Source: Halobium salinum (GTDB lineage Archaea > Halobacteriota > Halobacteria > Halobacteriales > Haloferacaceae). Taken from it: a stretch of DNA of 64,000 nucleotides. Under the pieces are notes generated by a model. The model was given only the letters and a program-made list of their open reading frames with translations, was not told the origin of the DNA and made no database searches. The position numbers and the translations under genes are program-made. Shown here in pieces: positions 32,776 to 41,352 of the stretch (the first letter of the stretch is position 1; each line of letters begins with the position of its first letter). The DNA lies in contig NZ_JAODIW010000006.1 in the NCBI RefSeq assembly GCF_026586625.1, positions 754,927-818,926 of the forward strand. Direction: 5' to 3'.

Positions 32776-33380
32776 ATGAACGACAGAACCGTCAGCACGA
32801 CCGCGACGGGGCGCGCCGCCGGCCACCCAAATAGGGCCGAACTCAAGCTCTCGGCGGAGGCCGTCGACCCGGAGCCCATGGCCGCACGGCGCGCCGTCGG
32901 CGGCCAGTCCGTCGCGCTCAGGCAGAGCCTCCGAGAGGCGGGCGTCCCCGACGACACGGTTCGAACGAGCGAGTTCCGAATCGTCCGGCGACCGAGGCGA
33001 CCCGAACGACCGGAGCGGTCGGAGGCGGCCGACGAACCCGACCCCTACACCGCGACGGAGTCCGTGCACGTGACAGTCGCCGACCCGGACGACGTCGGGC
33101 CGGTTCTCACCGGCGCCGTCGACGACGCGGGCGTCGGCGTCGACGAGGTGACGTTCACCTTCTCCGAGGAGCGCCGCGCCGAACTCGTCCGGACGGCCAC
33201 CCGGAAGGGGGTCGCCGTGGCGCGACGGCCGCCGACGCGCTGGCGCTCGACGTCACCGAGCGGAGTCGAACTCGACAGCGCACGTCCGGGCTGGCGCTGG
33301 ACACGGCGGAGGACGTCGGTCCGTCGAGCGGACCGGTCGAGGTCGTCGTCGCGGTCGACGCCACGTTCCGACTGGACTGA
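32776..33380 (+). pseudogene. SIMPL/DUF541-like gene with a frameshift
   Basis: From ATG 32776 the frame encodes a SIMPL-like start (VSTTATGRAAGHPNRAELKL; VRTSEFRIVRR) and a second domain half (TATESVHVTVADPDDVGPVL; VDEVTFTFSEERRAELVRTA). After about 33215 it becomes Arg/Pro/Ser-rich, while the +2 frame there gives the expected end: SGLALDTAEDVGPSSGPVE then VVVAVDATFRLD and stop at 33378-33380. One base is missing (or two added) relative to an intact gene. It could be a real mutation or a sequencing error. Confidence 0.6.
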
Positions 33381-33600
33381 GCGCGGCAGTCGCGGAAGGT
33401 GGGCTGGAGGACCGCGGAGCCCTTGGCGACGACGACGAGGAACTGCACGTAGGCGTCGGAGTGCTTCGGCGCCCGGCGGTGTGGCCCGCCGTGGCTCATC
33501 ACGACCGCCGGTGCCGTCTCGCCGGGTGCGGCGCCGGCCGGTTTCGGGCGCCGTACCGGAGCACGCCGATGTCGCGCCCGTCTACCGGTTCGCGGGCGAC
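33377..33600 (-). pseudogene. Remnant of an S9 (prolyl oligopeptidase-type) peptidase
   Basis: On the minus strand the frame reads PGETAPAVVMSHGGPHRRAP then SDAYVQFLVVVAKGSAVLQP and TFRDCRA. This matches the strand-turn core of acylaminoacyl/prolyl oligopeptidases (pattern VVMxHGGP, then AVLQPNFRG). Just upstream another minus frame gives EPVDGRDIGVLRYGARNRPA, like the preceding family block. So only a shred of the catalytic domain persists, split by a frameshift near 33540, with no Ser-His-Asp region. It overlaps the end of the frameshifted SIMPL gene by four bases. Confidence 0.55.
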
Positions 33601-33634
33601 CGCGGTCGCCCCAACTCGCCGTCGTCCGACCCGC

Positions 33635-35011
33635 TCAGTTCGAGGTCGGTAGCGAGAGGTCTCCCGGCTTCACGACTTCGACCTTCCCCTGGTCCCGGTA
33701 GTTCGCGACGTGCTTGCACATCTTGCGGAACTCCGAGGGCGTGTTGACGAACTGGTCGCCGCCGTCGACACCGTGGAGGAACGGCGTGTAGAGCCCGCGG
33801 TAGGCCGCCACCTCGTCGAGCTGGTTCTTCACCGCTGCGGGCGTGTTCGGCCGTGAGCGGTTGACGAACGCCGGCTCGAACAGCGTCGACTGTGACAGCC
33901 CCTTCTCGCTCCCCCTGAACGCGAGGAACCCGTAGTCGTGGTACTCCGTGACGAGTTCGAACGTGTTGCGGTCGCAGGCGCCGCCGGGGTACATGAACGC
34001 CCGCACGTCGCCGAAGCCCATCTCCTGGAGCTGTTGCTTGGTGTACTCTATTTTCTTTCGCTGTGTCGCGCGGTCCATCCCGTAGAGGTTCTGGAGGTCG
34101 TTACTGTGGCTGGCGATCTCCCAGCCGGCGTCCGAGAGCTCCTGCAACTGCGCCTCCGAGAGGCGACCGCTGTCGCCGAGGAGGTCGACCGGAACGGCGG
34201 CGACCCCCTGTAGGTCGAACTCCTGCATGATGGGGAAGATTTCGTTGTACAGCGACGGGGTGATGTCGTCGAACGTCAGCATCACCTGTCCCTTCTTCGC
34301 CATCTTGTCGTGGAAGAGCAGTTCGTCGACGTTGTACGTCGGCGCCGTCGACCCTCGCCCGTCGACCGTGATGAGCATCGACTCGATACCCCCGAGGTTG
34401 CGCTGGTACGCGTCGTTGATGGAGGGGTTGATGCGCAGCCACCCGCTCGGGTGGTTCTGGCTGATCTGCTGGATGAGCTTGATGGTCTTCCCCCCGGTGT
34501 CCTGCATCCAGATTCGGACGTTCGTCGGTCGGGGCTCCTCCAATCTGATGGCTATCGAGAGGTCCCGATTCGAGAGGTCGAGCGGCACCGGAAAGTCCCG
34601 ACGGATGGTCCCCGGTCCACCCTGGACGCGGAACGACTGCTCCCCGCCGTAGACGGTCTCCGTGTCCGCTTTCATCGTGACGTTGTTGTCGGGTTCCCAC
34701 GCCGAGACGTCCTCGAATCCGGCCGCCTTCGGAATCATCGGCTCGTAACTCCCCGGGGCGTCGCCCGAGGGTTGGGGAGTGTCGCTCCCCTCCTCGCCGG
34801 CGGACTCGTTGCCGGCGGACTCGTTGCCGGCGGTCCCGTTTCCGGTCGTCGTTCCGGCTGTCGGCGTAGCCGTCGTCTCCGTCGCCGTCGTTCCGTTCTC
34901 GGTGGTCGTCCCACCGGAGCCCTCGCTGCTACATCCTGCCAGTCCCACCAGGCCGGCCACGCCAAGCGCCTTGAGGTACGCCCGGCGGTTCTGCCGTCGG
35001 TCACCGTCCAT
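33635..35011 (-). CDS. Polysaccharide deacetylase-family lipoprotein (CE4)
   Basis: A 458-residue Tat lipoprotein: RRAYLKALGVAGLVGLAGC (lipobox Cys27), then a Thr/Gly/Glu-rich linker including near-identical 5-residue units (GNESA repeated; DNA 34795-34840 repeats in 15-base units). Residues 85-215 form a beta-sandwich-like module. The NodB domain follows with motif 1 VMLTFDD (about residue 240) and motif 2 IASHSND. It should act on cell-surface glycans. A TATA-like GATAATAAA (35038-35046, minus strand) is 27-35 bases ahead of the start, so the mRNA is leaderless or nearly so. Confidence 0.87.
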   Translation of the reverse strand: MDGDRRQNRRAYLKALGVAGLVGLAGCSSEGSGGTTTENGTTATETTATPTAGTTTGNGTAGNESAGNESAGEEGSDTPQPSGDAPGSYEPMIPKAAGFEDVSAWEPDNNVTMKADTETVYGGEQSFRVQGGPGTIRRDFPVPLDLSNRDLSIAIRLEEPRPTNVRIWMQDTGGKTIKLIQQISQNHPSGWLRINPSINDAYQRNLGGIESMLITVDGRGSTAPTYNVDELLFHDKMAKKGQVMLTFDDITPSLYNEIFPIMQEFDLQGVAAVPVDLLGDSGRLSEAQLQELSDAGWEIASHSNDLQNLYGMDRATQRKKIEYTKQQLQEMGFGDVRAFMYPGGACDRNTFELVTEYHDYGFLAFRGSEKGLSQSTLFEPAFVNRSRPNTPAAVKNQLDEVAAYRGLYTPFLHGVDGGDQFVNTPSEFRKMCKHVANYRDQGKVEVVKPGDLSLPTSN

Positions 35012-35299
35012 ACGGGAACCCCTTGGCCCCCTCGGCCTTTATTATCACGCCCATAAGCACAACCCGCGGGCAACCGTGTCGCCGTCGCAGCCCACCACGC
35101 CACCGACGGCGAACGCAACGGGGCGTTGATTCCGGGCGCTCGGGAGCGCGGTCGCCGGCCGTCGACACCCCTCTCCCGGCCCGCGACGCCGTCGGGTCCG
35201 GGGGACGACCACCGACGAACCGACAGTCGTCGTCTCGCTCGGTCGAACGTCCGCGACTGCTGTCACTCCGGGCTCGTGGTTTCCCGAAAACGTAGTCTG

Positions 35300-35319
35300 C
35301 CACGCCACCGCGTCAGCGA
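35300..35319 (-). repeat. Dispersed repeat, third copy (inverted)
   Basis: The reverse complement matches 19 of 20 bases of the repeat found twice at 29345-29367 and 29474-29496. It lies in intergenic DNA 5.8 kb away. Confidence 0.55.
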
Positions 35320-35322
35320 GGC

Positions 35323-35343
35323 GGCCAGAGACGAACTCTGGCC
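35323..35343. terminator. Hairpin downstream of the aor gene
   Basis: GGCCAGAG-ACGAA-CTCTGGCC, a perfect 8-bp stem with a 5-base loop, four bases from the dispersed repeat. Could stabilise the 3' end of the aor transcript (minus strand). Confidence 0.4.
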
Positions 35344-35378
35344 GTCGTGGCGCTCAGTCGCACCTCCGCGACGGCGAG

Positions 35379-35404
35379 TCGGAGCACGACGAGCCGTGCT
35401 CCGA
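35379..35404. terminator. Hairpin 17 bases after the aor stop
   Basis: TCGGAGCACG-N6-CGTGCTCCGA, a perfect 10-bp stem. Its position just after the stop of the minus-strand aor gene (35421) suggests a 3'-UTR or termination structure. Confidence 0.45.
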
Positions 35405-35420
35405 CCGCGGTCGCTCCGGG

Positions 35421-37355
35421 CTAGTCGTCTGCCGGCGCGGCCGAGTCACCGCTACTTACACCGGTGCCGGGGCCGATGTCGATGCCGAGGTCGTCGAGCT
35501 TCTCGTCGGGGACGACGCCGTCGACCCAGCCGCGGTGTGCGTAGTACTCCTCTTTCATCTCGTCCAGCTCACACAGCTCGCCCTCGCTCGCGCCCTGACC
35601 GGGAACGGCGTTCTCGTTGCCCTTCACGAAGCGGTCCGGCAGGGAGTCGTCGTCGCCGTCGAAGCCGGCGAGGTTGTTGTAGTACCGTTCGAGGGTGTAG
35701 ATGCGCTCGCCGGTCTCCATCAGCTCGTCCTCGGTCACGTCGAGGCCGGTCATCCCGTTGTACTGGAGGACGTACTCCTCGATGCCCTCCGCGAACGCGT
35801 TGAACTTGCAGATGTCGAACGAGTCCGAGATGGCGTGGAGGTCCTGGAACGTCGCCGCGAGTTCGCCCTTCCCCTCGTACGCGTAGGGGTCGACCTTCTC
35901 CGGGAAGCCGAGGATTTCGGCCGACGGCGTGTACGCCCGTAGGTGGCAGGCGCCGCGGTTCGAGGTGGCGAAGCCGATGCCCATCCCCTTCATGCAACGG
36001 GGGTCGTACGCCGCGATGGACTGCCCCTTCACGTCGAGGCGGCAGTCGTGGGCGTCCTTCGCCTCCGCGACGCGACGCTGGCCCTCCGCGAGCAGGTCGG
36101 CGAGGTCGTCCTCGCGCTTTCCGATGCGGGTGATGAGTTCGACCATCGTGTCGGCGTCGCCCCAGTCGATGCCGTCCCCGAGGTCGTCGAGGTACCCCTT
36201 CTCGGTCATCTCCATCGCCATCGCCATGATGTTACCCACCTCGATGGTGTCGACCCCCATGTCGTTACAGCGGTCGATCATCACGGCGATCTTGTCGCGC
36301 TCGGTGTGCTGGGAGTTCGGCCCGAGCGCCCACGCGGACTCGTACTCGTAGGACTCCATCCGGACGTTCATCTCCTCGCCCTTCACCGTCGCGGAGGTCT
36401 CGACCTCCTTCTTGCAGGCGACCGGACAGGAGTGACAGGTCGGCTCGTCGACGAGGATGTTCTCGCGGACGTTCTCCCCCGAGACCTCCTCGGAGTCGAT
36501 GTCGCTTCCGGTGTCGTCGTCGAACGAGCGCGTCGACGTGTACTTCCCGTTCTTCGTCGGGAGTCCGTCCATCTCCTCGGTGATGTTCATCAGGACGTTC
36601 GTCCCGTACATCGAGAGGCCGCCCTCGTTCGGGGCGGTCACGTCGGACTCCTGGATGACCTGCATCGCCTGCTGGTACCCCTCCTGGAACGTCTCGGGGT
36701 TCTTCGGCTTGGGCATCTTCGTGCCGGACTTGACGACGACGGCTTTGAGCCCCTTGTTGCCCATCACACAGCCGGTGCCGCCCCGGCCCGAGGCGCGGTC
36801 GTCCTCGTTCATCACGCAGGCGTAGCGCACCTCGTTCTCGCCGCCGGGGCCGATGGCCATCACGGAGAGGTTCTTGCCGACGCTCCCCTCCACTTCCTCG
36901 CCGAGCCCTTCGATGGTCTCGTGGACGCCCGTCCCCCAGTAGTCGGAGGCGTCGCGGAGTTCGACCTCGCCGTCCTCGACGAACGCGTAGACGGGGTCGT
37001 CGCTCTGTCCCTCGAAGACGAGGCCGTCGAAGCCCGACCACTTGAGTCGCGCACCGGACCAGCCACCGTGGTGCGAGTCGGTGACGGTCCCGGTGAGCGG
37101 CGACTTCGTACAGAGCGCGATGCGACCGCTCATCACGGTCTGGGTGCCCGTCAGCGGGCCGGTCATGAACGCGAGCACGTTCTCCGAGCCGAGCGGGTCG
37201 ACGTCCGGGCCGGCGTCGAACACGTACTTCACACCGAGGCCGCGGGCGCCGATGTACTTCTTCGCGTCCTCGTCGTCGATTCCCTCGTAGTTCACGTCAC
37301 CCGACGACAGGTCGACGCGAGCCACGCGGTCCTGGTAGCCGCCCATTTCTGTCAT
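35421..37355 (-). CDS. Aldehyde ferredoxin oxidoreductase family enzyme
   Basis: A 644-residue tungsten/molybdenum bis-pterin enzyme oxidising aldehydes to acids with ferredoxin. N-terminal blocks (VDLSSGDVNYEGIDDEDAKK; IGARGLGVKYVFD; VLAFMTGPLTGTQTVMSGR) form the cofactor-binding domain. The [4Fe-4S] site is CHSCPVACKKE (about 312-322) with a fourth Cys in SFDICKFNAF (about 530). The Asp/Gly-rich N-terminus after GARG and GTGCVMGNKGLKAVVV fit the family. Start ATG 37355; the upstream minus strand carries AT-rich AACCATA/AACCATG direct repeats near 37353-37377. It needs MoaD/SAMP1-dependent pterin synthesis; SAMP1 lies 3.4 kb away. Confidence 0.9.
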   Translation of the reverse strand: MTEMGGYQDRVARVDLSSGDVNYEGIDDEDAKKYIGARGLGVKYVFDAGPDVDPLGSENVLAFMTGPLTGTQTVMSGRIALCTKSPLTGTVTDSHHGGWSGARLKWSGFDGLVFEGQSDDPVYAFVEDGEVELRDASDYWGTGVHETIEGLGEEVEGSVGKNLSVMAIGPGGENEVRYACVMNEDDRASGRGGTGCVMGNKGLKAVVVKSGTKMPKPKNPETFQEGYQQAMQVIQESDVTAPNEGGLSMYGTNVLMNITEEMDGLPTKNGKYTSTRSFDDDTGSDIDSEEVSGENVRENILVDEPTCHSCPVACKKEVETSATVKGEEMNVRMESYEYESAWALGPNSQHTERDKIAVMIDRCNDMGVDTIEVGNIMAMAMEMTEKGYLDDLGDGIDWGDADTMVELITRIGKREDDLADLLAEGQRRVAEAKDAHDCRLDVKGQSIAAYDPRCMKGMGIGFATSNRGACHLRAYTPSAEILGFPEKVDPYAYEGKGELAATFQDLHAISDSFDICKFNAFAEGIEEYVLQYNGMTGLDVTEDELMETGERIYTLERYYNNLAGFDGDDDSLPDRFVKGNENAVPGQGASEGELCELDEMKEEYYAHRGWVDGVVPDEKLDDLGIDIGPGTGVSSGDSAAPADD

Positions 37356-37536
37356 GGTTAATAGTCTATGGTTATGTATGGGCCGAACTCCGTTAGTCGT
37401 TGGTGTAGGGGCGTAACCGAATTCAGTTTCGTCCGCCGAGTCGGGCGATTCGGTGGTGGCCGTCGCGGCGTGCTCGGTGGGGGTCGGCGGCTCGGACCGC
37501 GGGAGTTTTGACCCGCCATCGCCTCCGACCCGTCGA

Positions 37537-37947
37537 ATGAGGCTCCCGTCACCGGGGCGTCGGCTCCGCTGGACCGCCGTCCTCGTCGTCGCGGTCGCCA
37601 TCCTCGCCGCCTCCGTGGCGCCGCCGGGTCCGGACACCGGCGAGCCGTTCGTCCTCCTCGGCGTCGCGGGCGACAAGTGGCTTCACGCCGCCGCCTACGC
37701 CGGACTGGCGGCGACGGCCGGGTGGGCAGTGTTCCTCGACCGACCGGTCCCGCGGGCGCTCGTCCTCGCCGTCTGTCTCTCGGCCGGCTACGGCGTCGCG
37801 ATGGAGGTCGTGCAGGCACCGCTCCCGGCACGGCAGTTCGACGTCGCGGATATGCTCGCCAACGCGGTCGGTGCGGTCGTCGCGGCGGTCGGGATGTGGG
37901 TTCTCGTCGGGACCGTCGAGGAGTCGGACTCCGCCGACCGGGACTGA
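37537..37947 (+). CDS. VanZ-like membrane protein
   Basis: A 136-residue protein with about four helices. GDKWLHAAAYAGLAATAGWA (about residues 44-63) and AMEVVQAPLPARQFDVADML (about 87-106, with ANAVGA after) are the VanZ signature (DKxxH, ExxQ, DxxD-like). VanZ relatives are linked to glycopeptide resistance in bacteria and to unknown membrane functions in archaea. ATG 37537. Immediately after its stop the same frame continues as a propeller remnant. Confidence 0.8.
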   Translation: MRLPSPGRRLRWTAVLVVAVAILAASVAPPGPDTGEPFVLLGVAGDKWLHAAAYAGLAATAGWAVFLDRPVPRALVLAVCLSAGYGVAMEVVQAPLPARQFDVADMLANAVGAVVAAVGMWVLVGTVEESDSADRD

Positions 37948-38130
37948 CCGCCCGGCGACCGCGCGCTCACCCGACCGTGGAAGGGAGCGCCGACCGTCGA
38001 GGCGTTCGCTCCGTCGGGCGAGCGGGCGTGGGCGTTCGACGTCGACAGAGGTGTCGCCGACGTGACCGTCGACGGCCGACGGGCCTACGTGAGCACCCGT
38101 GACGGGACGTTCCACGCGCTCGACGTCTGA
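37948..38130 (+). pseudogene. Remnant of a PQQ-like propeller, C-terminal end
   Basis: The frame directly following the VanZ stop codon runs 60 codons without a start and ends in a stop at 38128-38130. It reads EAFAPSGERAWAFDVDRG, then VADVTVDGRRAYVSTRDG and TFHALDV. The units WAFDVDRG and AYVSTRDGTFHALDV are typical last blades of PQQ/BamB propellers. Upstream blades are absent, so this is a leftover of a deleted gene. Confidence 0.5.
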
Positions 38131-38167
38131 GCCGCGGTTCCGCCCCGTCCCCCGCCCTCGCCCGGGT

Positions 38168-38512
38168 TCAGAAGTGGCCGCCGCTCACGGGGCGGTGGCG
38201 GTTCGGCCTCGCGTCGCGGCCGGGGCCGTCGAACTCCGTCTCGACCGACTCGACCATCCCGAGTACGTCCCAGGTCGGGTCGGTCCCGCCCTCGGCGACC
38301 CGACGCGCCTCGACCGGGTCCCACTTCCGGTCCTCGCAGGCCGCGGACGCGTCGTAGCGCTCGCCGTCTCCCCGGAGTTCGACCCGCACGCGTCGGCCGG
38401 GAACGTACTCGACCGGCCCCGCCAGCCCCTCGACCGTCGTCCCGTCTGCCAGCGTCAGCCGGATTCGCTCGCCCAGTTCCGCGCCGCCCAACTGCTCGAC
38501 GATGGCTTTCAT
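38168..38512 (-). CDS. Hypothetical protein, Sm-like beta strand start
   Basis: 114 residues. The first half (MKAIVEQLGGAELGERIRLT, then LADGTTVEGLAGPVEYVPGR and RVRVELRGDG) alternates strands like an Sm/SH3-type barrel; the second half is charged. ATG 38512. It converges with the propeller remnant. No confident family; I would not extend beyond a fold guess. Confidence 0.55.
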   Translation of the reverse strand: MKAIVEQLGGAELGERIRLTLADGTTVEGLAGPVEYVPGRRVRVELRGDGERYDASAACEDRKWDPVEARRVAEGGTDPTWDVLGMVESVETEFDGPGRDARPNRHRPVSGGHF

Positions 38513-38575
38513 CGACGCTAGTGCGTTCGTCGCGGGAGGAGTTGAGTGGGCGGTTACTCGCCGTTACCCGGGACG

Positions 38576-38673
38576 CCGGCGGACGAGCCACGGCTCCGGC
38601 GGACGGGCCGGGGCTCCGGCGGCCGAACCGAACCCCGACGACCGAACCGGACCTCAACGGCCGAGCCGGGACT
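38576..38673. repeat. Imperfect ~20-bp tandem repeat, about 5 units
   Basis: Units start at 38576, 38596, 38616, 38636 and 38656; the first two (CCGGCGGACGAGCCACGGCT and CCGGCGGACGGGCCGGGGCT) differ at four positions, later ones drift more. It lies just after the stop of the M20 gene (minus strand), in its 3' region. Confidence 0.6.
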
Positions 38674-39925
38674 ACTCCCCGAGCAGGTCGGCCGCGGCCT
38701 CGACCAGAATCTCCGTCACCTCGACCACCTCGTCGGTGTAGACGAACTCGCCCGCCGAGTGGATGTTCTCGCCGTCGGGGCCGAGGATGACCGTCGGGAG
38801 GTTCCCCCGGTCCGGGTCGCCGAGGTAGTTGAAGTCGCCGACGCTGGCGAAGTAGGCGGTCTCGGGGGCGACGCCGGTGACGCGCCTCGTCGCCCCTTCG
38901 AGCGAGCCCACGAGCGCGTGGTCCGGGTCGGTGACGTACGGACCGTACTTGATGCCGGGGTCCGGCGACTCGCGGAAGCCGACCGCGACCTCGCTGTCGA
39001 GGTCGAGCGCCTCGACGGCGGCCTCGGCCTGCTCGCGGACGACCTCGCGGCTCTCGCCGGGGACGACGTGTCGGTCGACCATCAGTCGGGCGCGCTCGGG
39101 CACCGAGAGGGTCTGGCTTCCCCCCTCGACCTTGATGGGACAGACCGACCCGTCGCCGAGTTTCTCGTGGGAGTCCACGTCGAGCCCGTCGAGCGTCTCC
39201 GCCACCCGACCGGCGTCGACGACGGCGTTGATGCCCTTGTGCGGCTGCGAGCCGTGTGCGGCCCGCCCCCGAATCTCCATGTCGTAGAGGAACCGGCCGC
39301 GAGCGCCGAGAATCAGCGCCGGGTTCGACACGTCCGACTGGGCGAGAATGGGCCCCGGCTCCGTCACGACTGCGGCGTCCACGTCGTCGAGGAGACCGTC
39401 CCGGAGCAAGCGGTCGGTGCCGAGTCCGTACGGGCCCTCCTCGTCGACGACCGCAGTCAGCAGGAGGTCGCCCGCGAGGTCGAGGTCGCCGGCGTCGACG
39501 GCCTCGGCGAGGATCCGGAACGCGACCAGCACCGCGGCGAGGCCGCCCTTCATGTCACAGGCCCCCTGTCCGTACAGCTTCCCGTCCTCGATGCGGCCGG
39601 AGAAGGGGTCCTCCTCCCAGGCGTCGACGATCTTCACCGTGTCGACGTGGGCGTTGAGGAGGAGCGTCGGCGCGTCCGGGTCCGACCCCTCCAGCCGGGC
39701 GAGGACGTTTCGCCCCTCGTAACCGGTGATGTCGGGCTCCTCGACGCGGTGGTACTCCGGGTCGAGACCAGCCTCGTCGAGCCAGTCGTGGACGAACTCG
39801 ACGATCTCCTCCTCCTCGAAGTAGGGGCTGGGGATGCGGACGAGGTCCTGCAGCAGCGAGAGGGTGTCGTCGGCGTCGACGCGTTGGGCTACGGTCTCGG
39901 ACGCCGTGTGTTCCGACTCCGCCAT
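38672..39925 (-). CDS. M20 family metallopeptidase/deacylase
   Basis: A 417-residue zinc amidohydrolase of the ArgE/DapE/CPG2 type. Metal ligands: His and Asp in LLLNAHVDTVK (about 93-103), Asp in CDMKGGLAAVLVA, Glu in VVDEEGPYGLG, and the last His near IHSAGEFVYTDEV. It could remove acyl groups from amino acids or cut dipeptides. Its start is two bases from the stop of the APC permease upstream (39928), so the two form an operon and probably act on imported amino-acid derivatives or peptides. Confidence 0.88.
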   Translation of the reverse strand: MAESEHTASETVAQRVDADDTLSLLQDLVRIPSPYFEEEEIVEFVHDWLDEAGLDPEYHRVEEPDITGYEGRNVLARLEGSDPDAPTLLLNAHVDTVKIVDAWEEDPFSGRIEDGKLYGQGACDMKGGLAAVLVAFRILAEAVDAGDLDLAGDLLLTAVVDEEGPYGLGTDRLLRDGLLDDVDAAVVTEPGPILAQSDVSNPALILGARGRFLYDMEIRGRAAHGSQPHKGINAVVDAGRVAETLDGLDVDSHEKLGDGSVCPIKVEGGSQTLSVPERARLMVDRHVVPGESREVVREQAEAAVEALDLDSEVAVGFRESPDPGIKYGPYVTDPDHALVGSLEGATRRVTGVAPETAYFASVGDFNYLGDPDRGNLPTVILGPDGENIHSAGEFVYTDEVVEVTEILVEAAADLLGE

Positions 39926-39927
39926 CG

Positions 39928-41352
39928 TCAGTCACCCCCCGCCGCCGGCGCTCGGTCCGGCTCGACCTCCGGCTCCTCGCGGATGGCCGGGTCGTACTCG
40001 TCGCTCGGGACGCCCGGGAGCGTGTCGAGGATGGCCTCCACGTCGGTGTCCGCGCTGTCGCGGTACCAGTAGAAGACGAGCAGGCCGACCGCGAGCCAGG
40101 GGAGGTAGATCTCCAGCGAGCCCTGGTACGCCTGCGTCAGGAGCGCACCGGAGCCGAGGACGGCGACGACGACCGGGACGTATATCCAGTTCCCGGGGTC
40201 GAAGGCGGCGCGCTCGGCGATTTCGGGGCGCTTCACGTACACGTAGCCGGCGGTCAGCGACACCGCGAAGTACGCGATGAGGTAGCTGAACGTCGCGATG
40301 GCGAGCGCCTGGTTCAGCCCGGTGCTCCAGAAGGTGAGGAAGCTGGCGACGACGTACAGCGTCAGCAGGGACCAGTGGGGCGTGTTGAATCGCTCGCTCA
40401 CCTGCGAGAACTGCCTCGGGAAGATGCCGTCCCACGACCAGGAGTACGGCATCTTGATGCCAGCGGCCATCACCGCGTGGACCGAGGAGGCGGTGGCGAG
40501 CAGGCCGCCGACTGCGACGACGGTGATGCCGAGGTCGCCGAGGAACGCCTCCGCCGCGGTGGCGAGCGGACGCGCTGAGTCCGCGAGGACGGTGTACTCG
40601 GCGACCACGCCGTAGATGACCGCCGCGGTCCACATGTAGAGGACGATGAGCACGAGCGTCCCGCCGACCATCGCGAGCGGGAGGTTCCGTGAGGGGTTCT
40701 TCACCTCCGCACCCATCTGCCCGGCGACGGCGATGCCGATGTAGGCATAAAAGAGGGGAACGGCGGCGGCGACGAACCCGTCGAACCCGCCGGTGAAGAA
40801 CGGCTGGTAGTTCGCCGGGTCGACGTTCATCGACCCCGGAATCACGAGCACGAGGATGGAGAGGATGAGGAAGCCGAAGATGACGTTCTGCGAGACGCTG
40901 TACCCCTTCGTGCCGACGAGGTTCACGAGGAAGAGGACGGTGAGCAGGCCGAACCCGGCGAGCGCGGGGTCGACGCTCGGGTAGAACACCTGCAGGTACG
41001 AGCCGAACCCGATGGCGAGGACGGCGTCGGCGGCCATGTAGCCGAGCCACTTCGACCACGTCACGACGAAGCCCGGCAACCGATTCCGGAACGTCCGCGT
41101 GATGTAGCTGTACGACCCGGCGGCGCCGGGGAAGATGGTCGCCATCCAACTGTAGTTCGTCGCGATGGCCATCGCGAGCAGCCCCGAGACCGCCACCACG
41201 AGGATGACGCTCGGCCCGGTGGTGCTGCTCGCCGTCCCGAGCGTGACGAACAGCCCGGCCCCGAGCGTGCCGGCGACGACGGTGCTTATCGCCGCGAGCG
41301 GCCCCATGTTGCGTGCGAGGCTGTTCCCCTCGTTCGCGTCAGTCGATGCCAT
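39928..41352 (-). CDS. APC superfamily amino acid permease
   Basis: A 474-residue transporter with about 12 helices. The N-terminal motif MGPLAAISTVVAGTLGAGLF (after a short hydrophilic leader) is the APC substrate-binding helix 1; GQMGAEVKNPSRNLPLAM is the typical helix 6/loop signature (GxExxNPxRxxP). ATG 41352 is preferred; an in-frame ATG at 41364 also exists. A TATA-like GGTTTACC near 41379-41386 (minus strand) predicts a start very close to 41352. Upstream, read in the same direction, is a Bat-type regulator (41552-42292), likely to control this unit. Confidence 0.87.
   Translation of the reverse strand: MASTDANEGNSLARNMGPLAAISTVVAGTLGAGLFVTLGTASSTTGPSVILVVAVSGLLAMAIATNYSWMATIFPGAAGSYSYITRTFRNRLPGFVVTWSKWLGYMAADAVLAIGFGSYLQVFYPSVDPALAGFGLLTVLFLVNLVGTKGYSVSQNVIFGFLILSILVLVIPGSMNVDPANYQPFFTGGFDGFVAAAVPLFYAYIGIAVAGQMGAEVKNPSRNLPLAMVGGTLVLIVLYMWTAAVIYGVVAEYTVLADSARPLATAAEAFLGDLGITVVAVGGLLATASSVHAVMAAGIKMPYSWSWDGIFPRQFSQVSERFNTPHWSLLTLYVVASFLTFWSTGLNQALAIATFSYLIAYFAVSLTAGYVYVKRPEIAERAAFDPGNWIYVPVVVAVLGSGALLTQAYQGSLEIYLPWLAVGLLVFYWYRDSADTDVEAILDTLPGVPSDEYDPAIREEPEVEPDRAPAAGGD

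Larger units (their letters stand above)
35012..35420. other. Intergenic region with repeat and hairpins
   Basis: About 400 bases, no credible gene. It contains the deacetylase promoter (35038-35046), an inverted copy of the 20-23 bp dispersed repeat (35300-35319), and two hairpins downstream of the aldehyde oxidoreductase gene (listed separately). Confidence 0.5.

Noticed and set aside
38546-40072. 508-codon plus-strand ORF
   Set aside because: Antisense to the M20 peptidase; GC-rich mirror frame, no domain signature.
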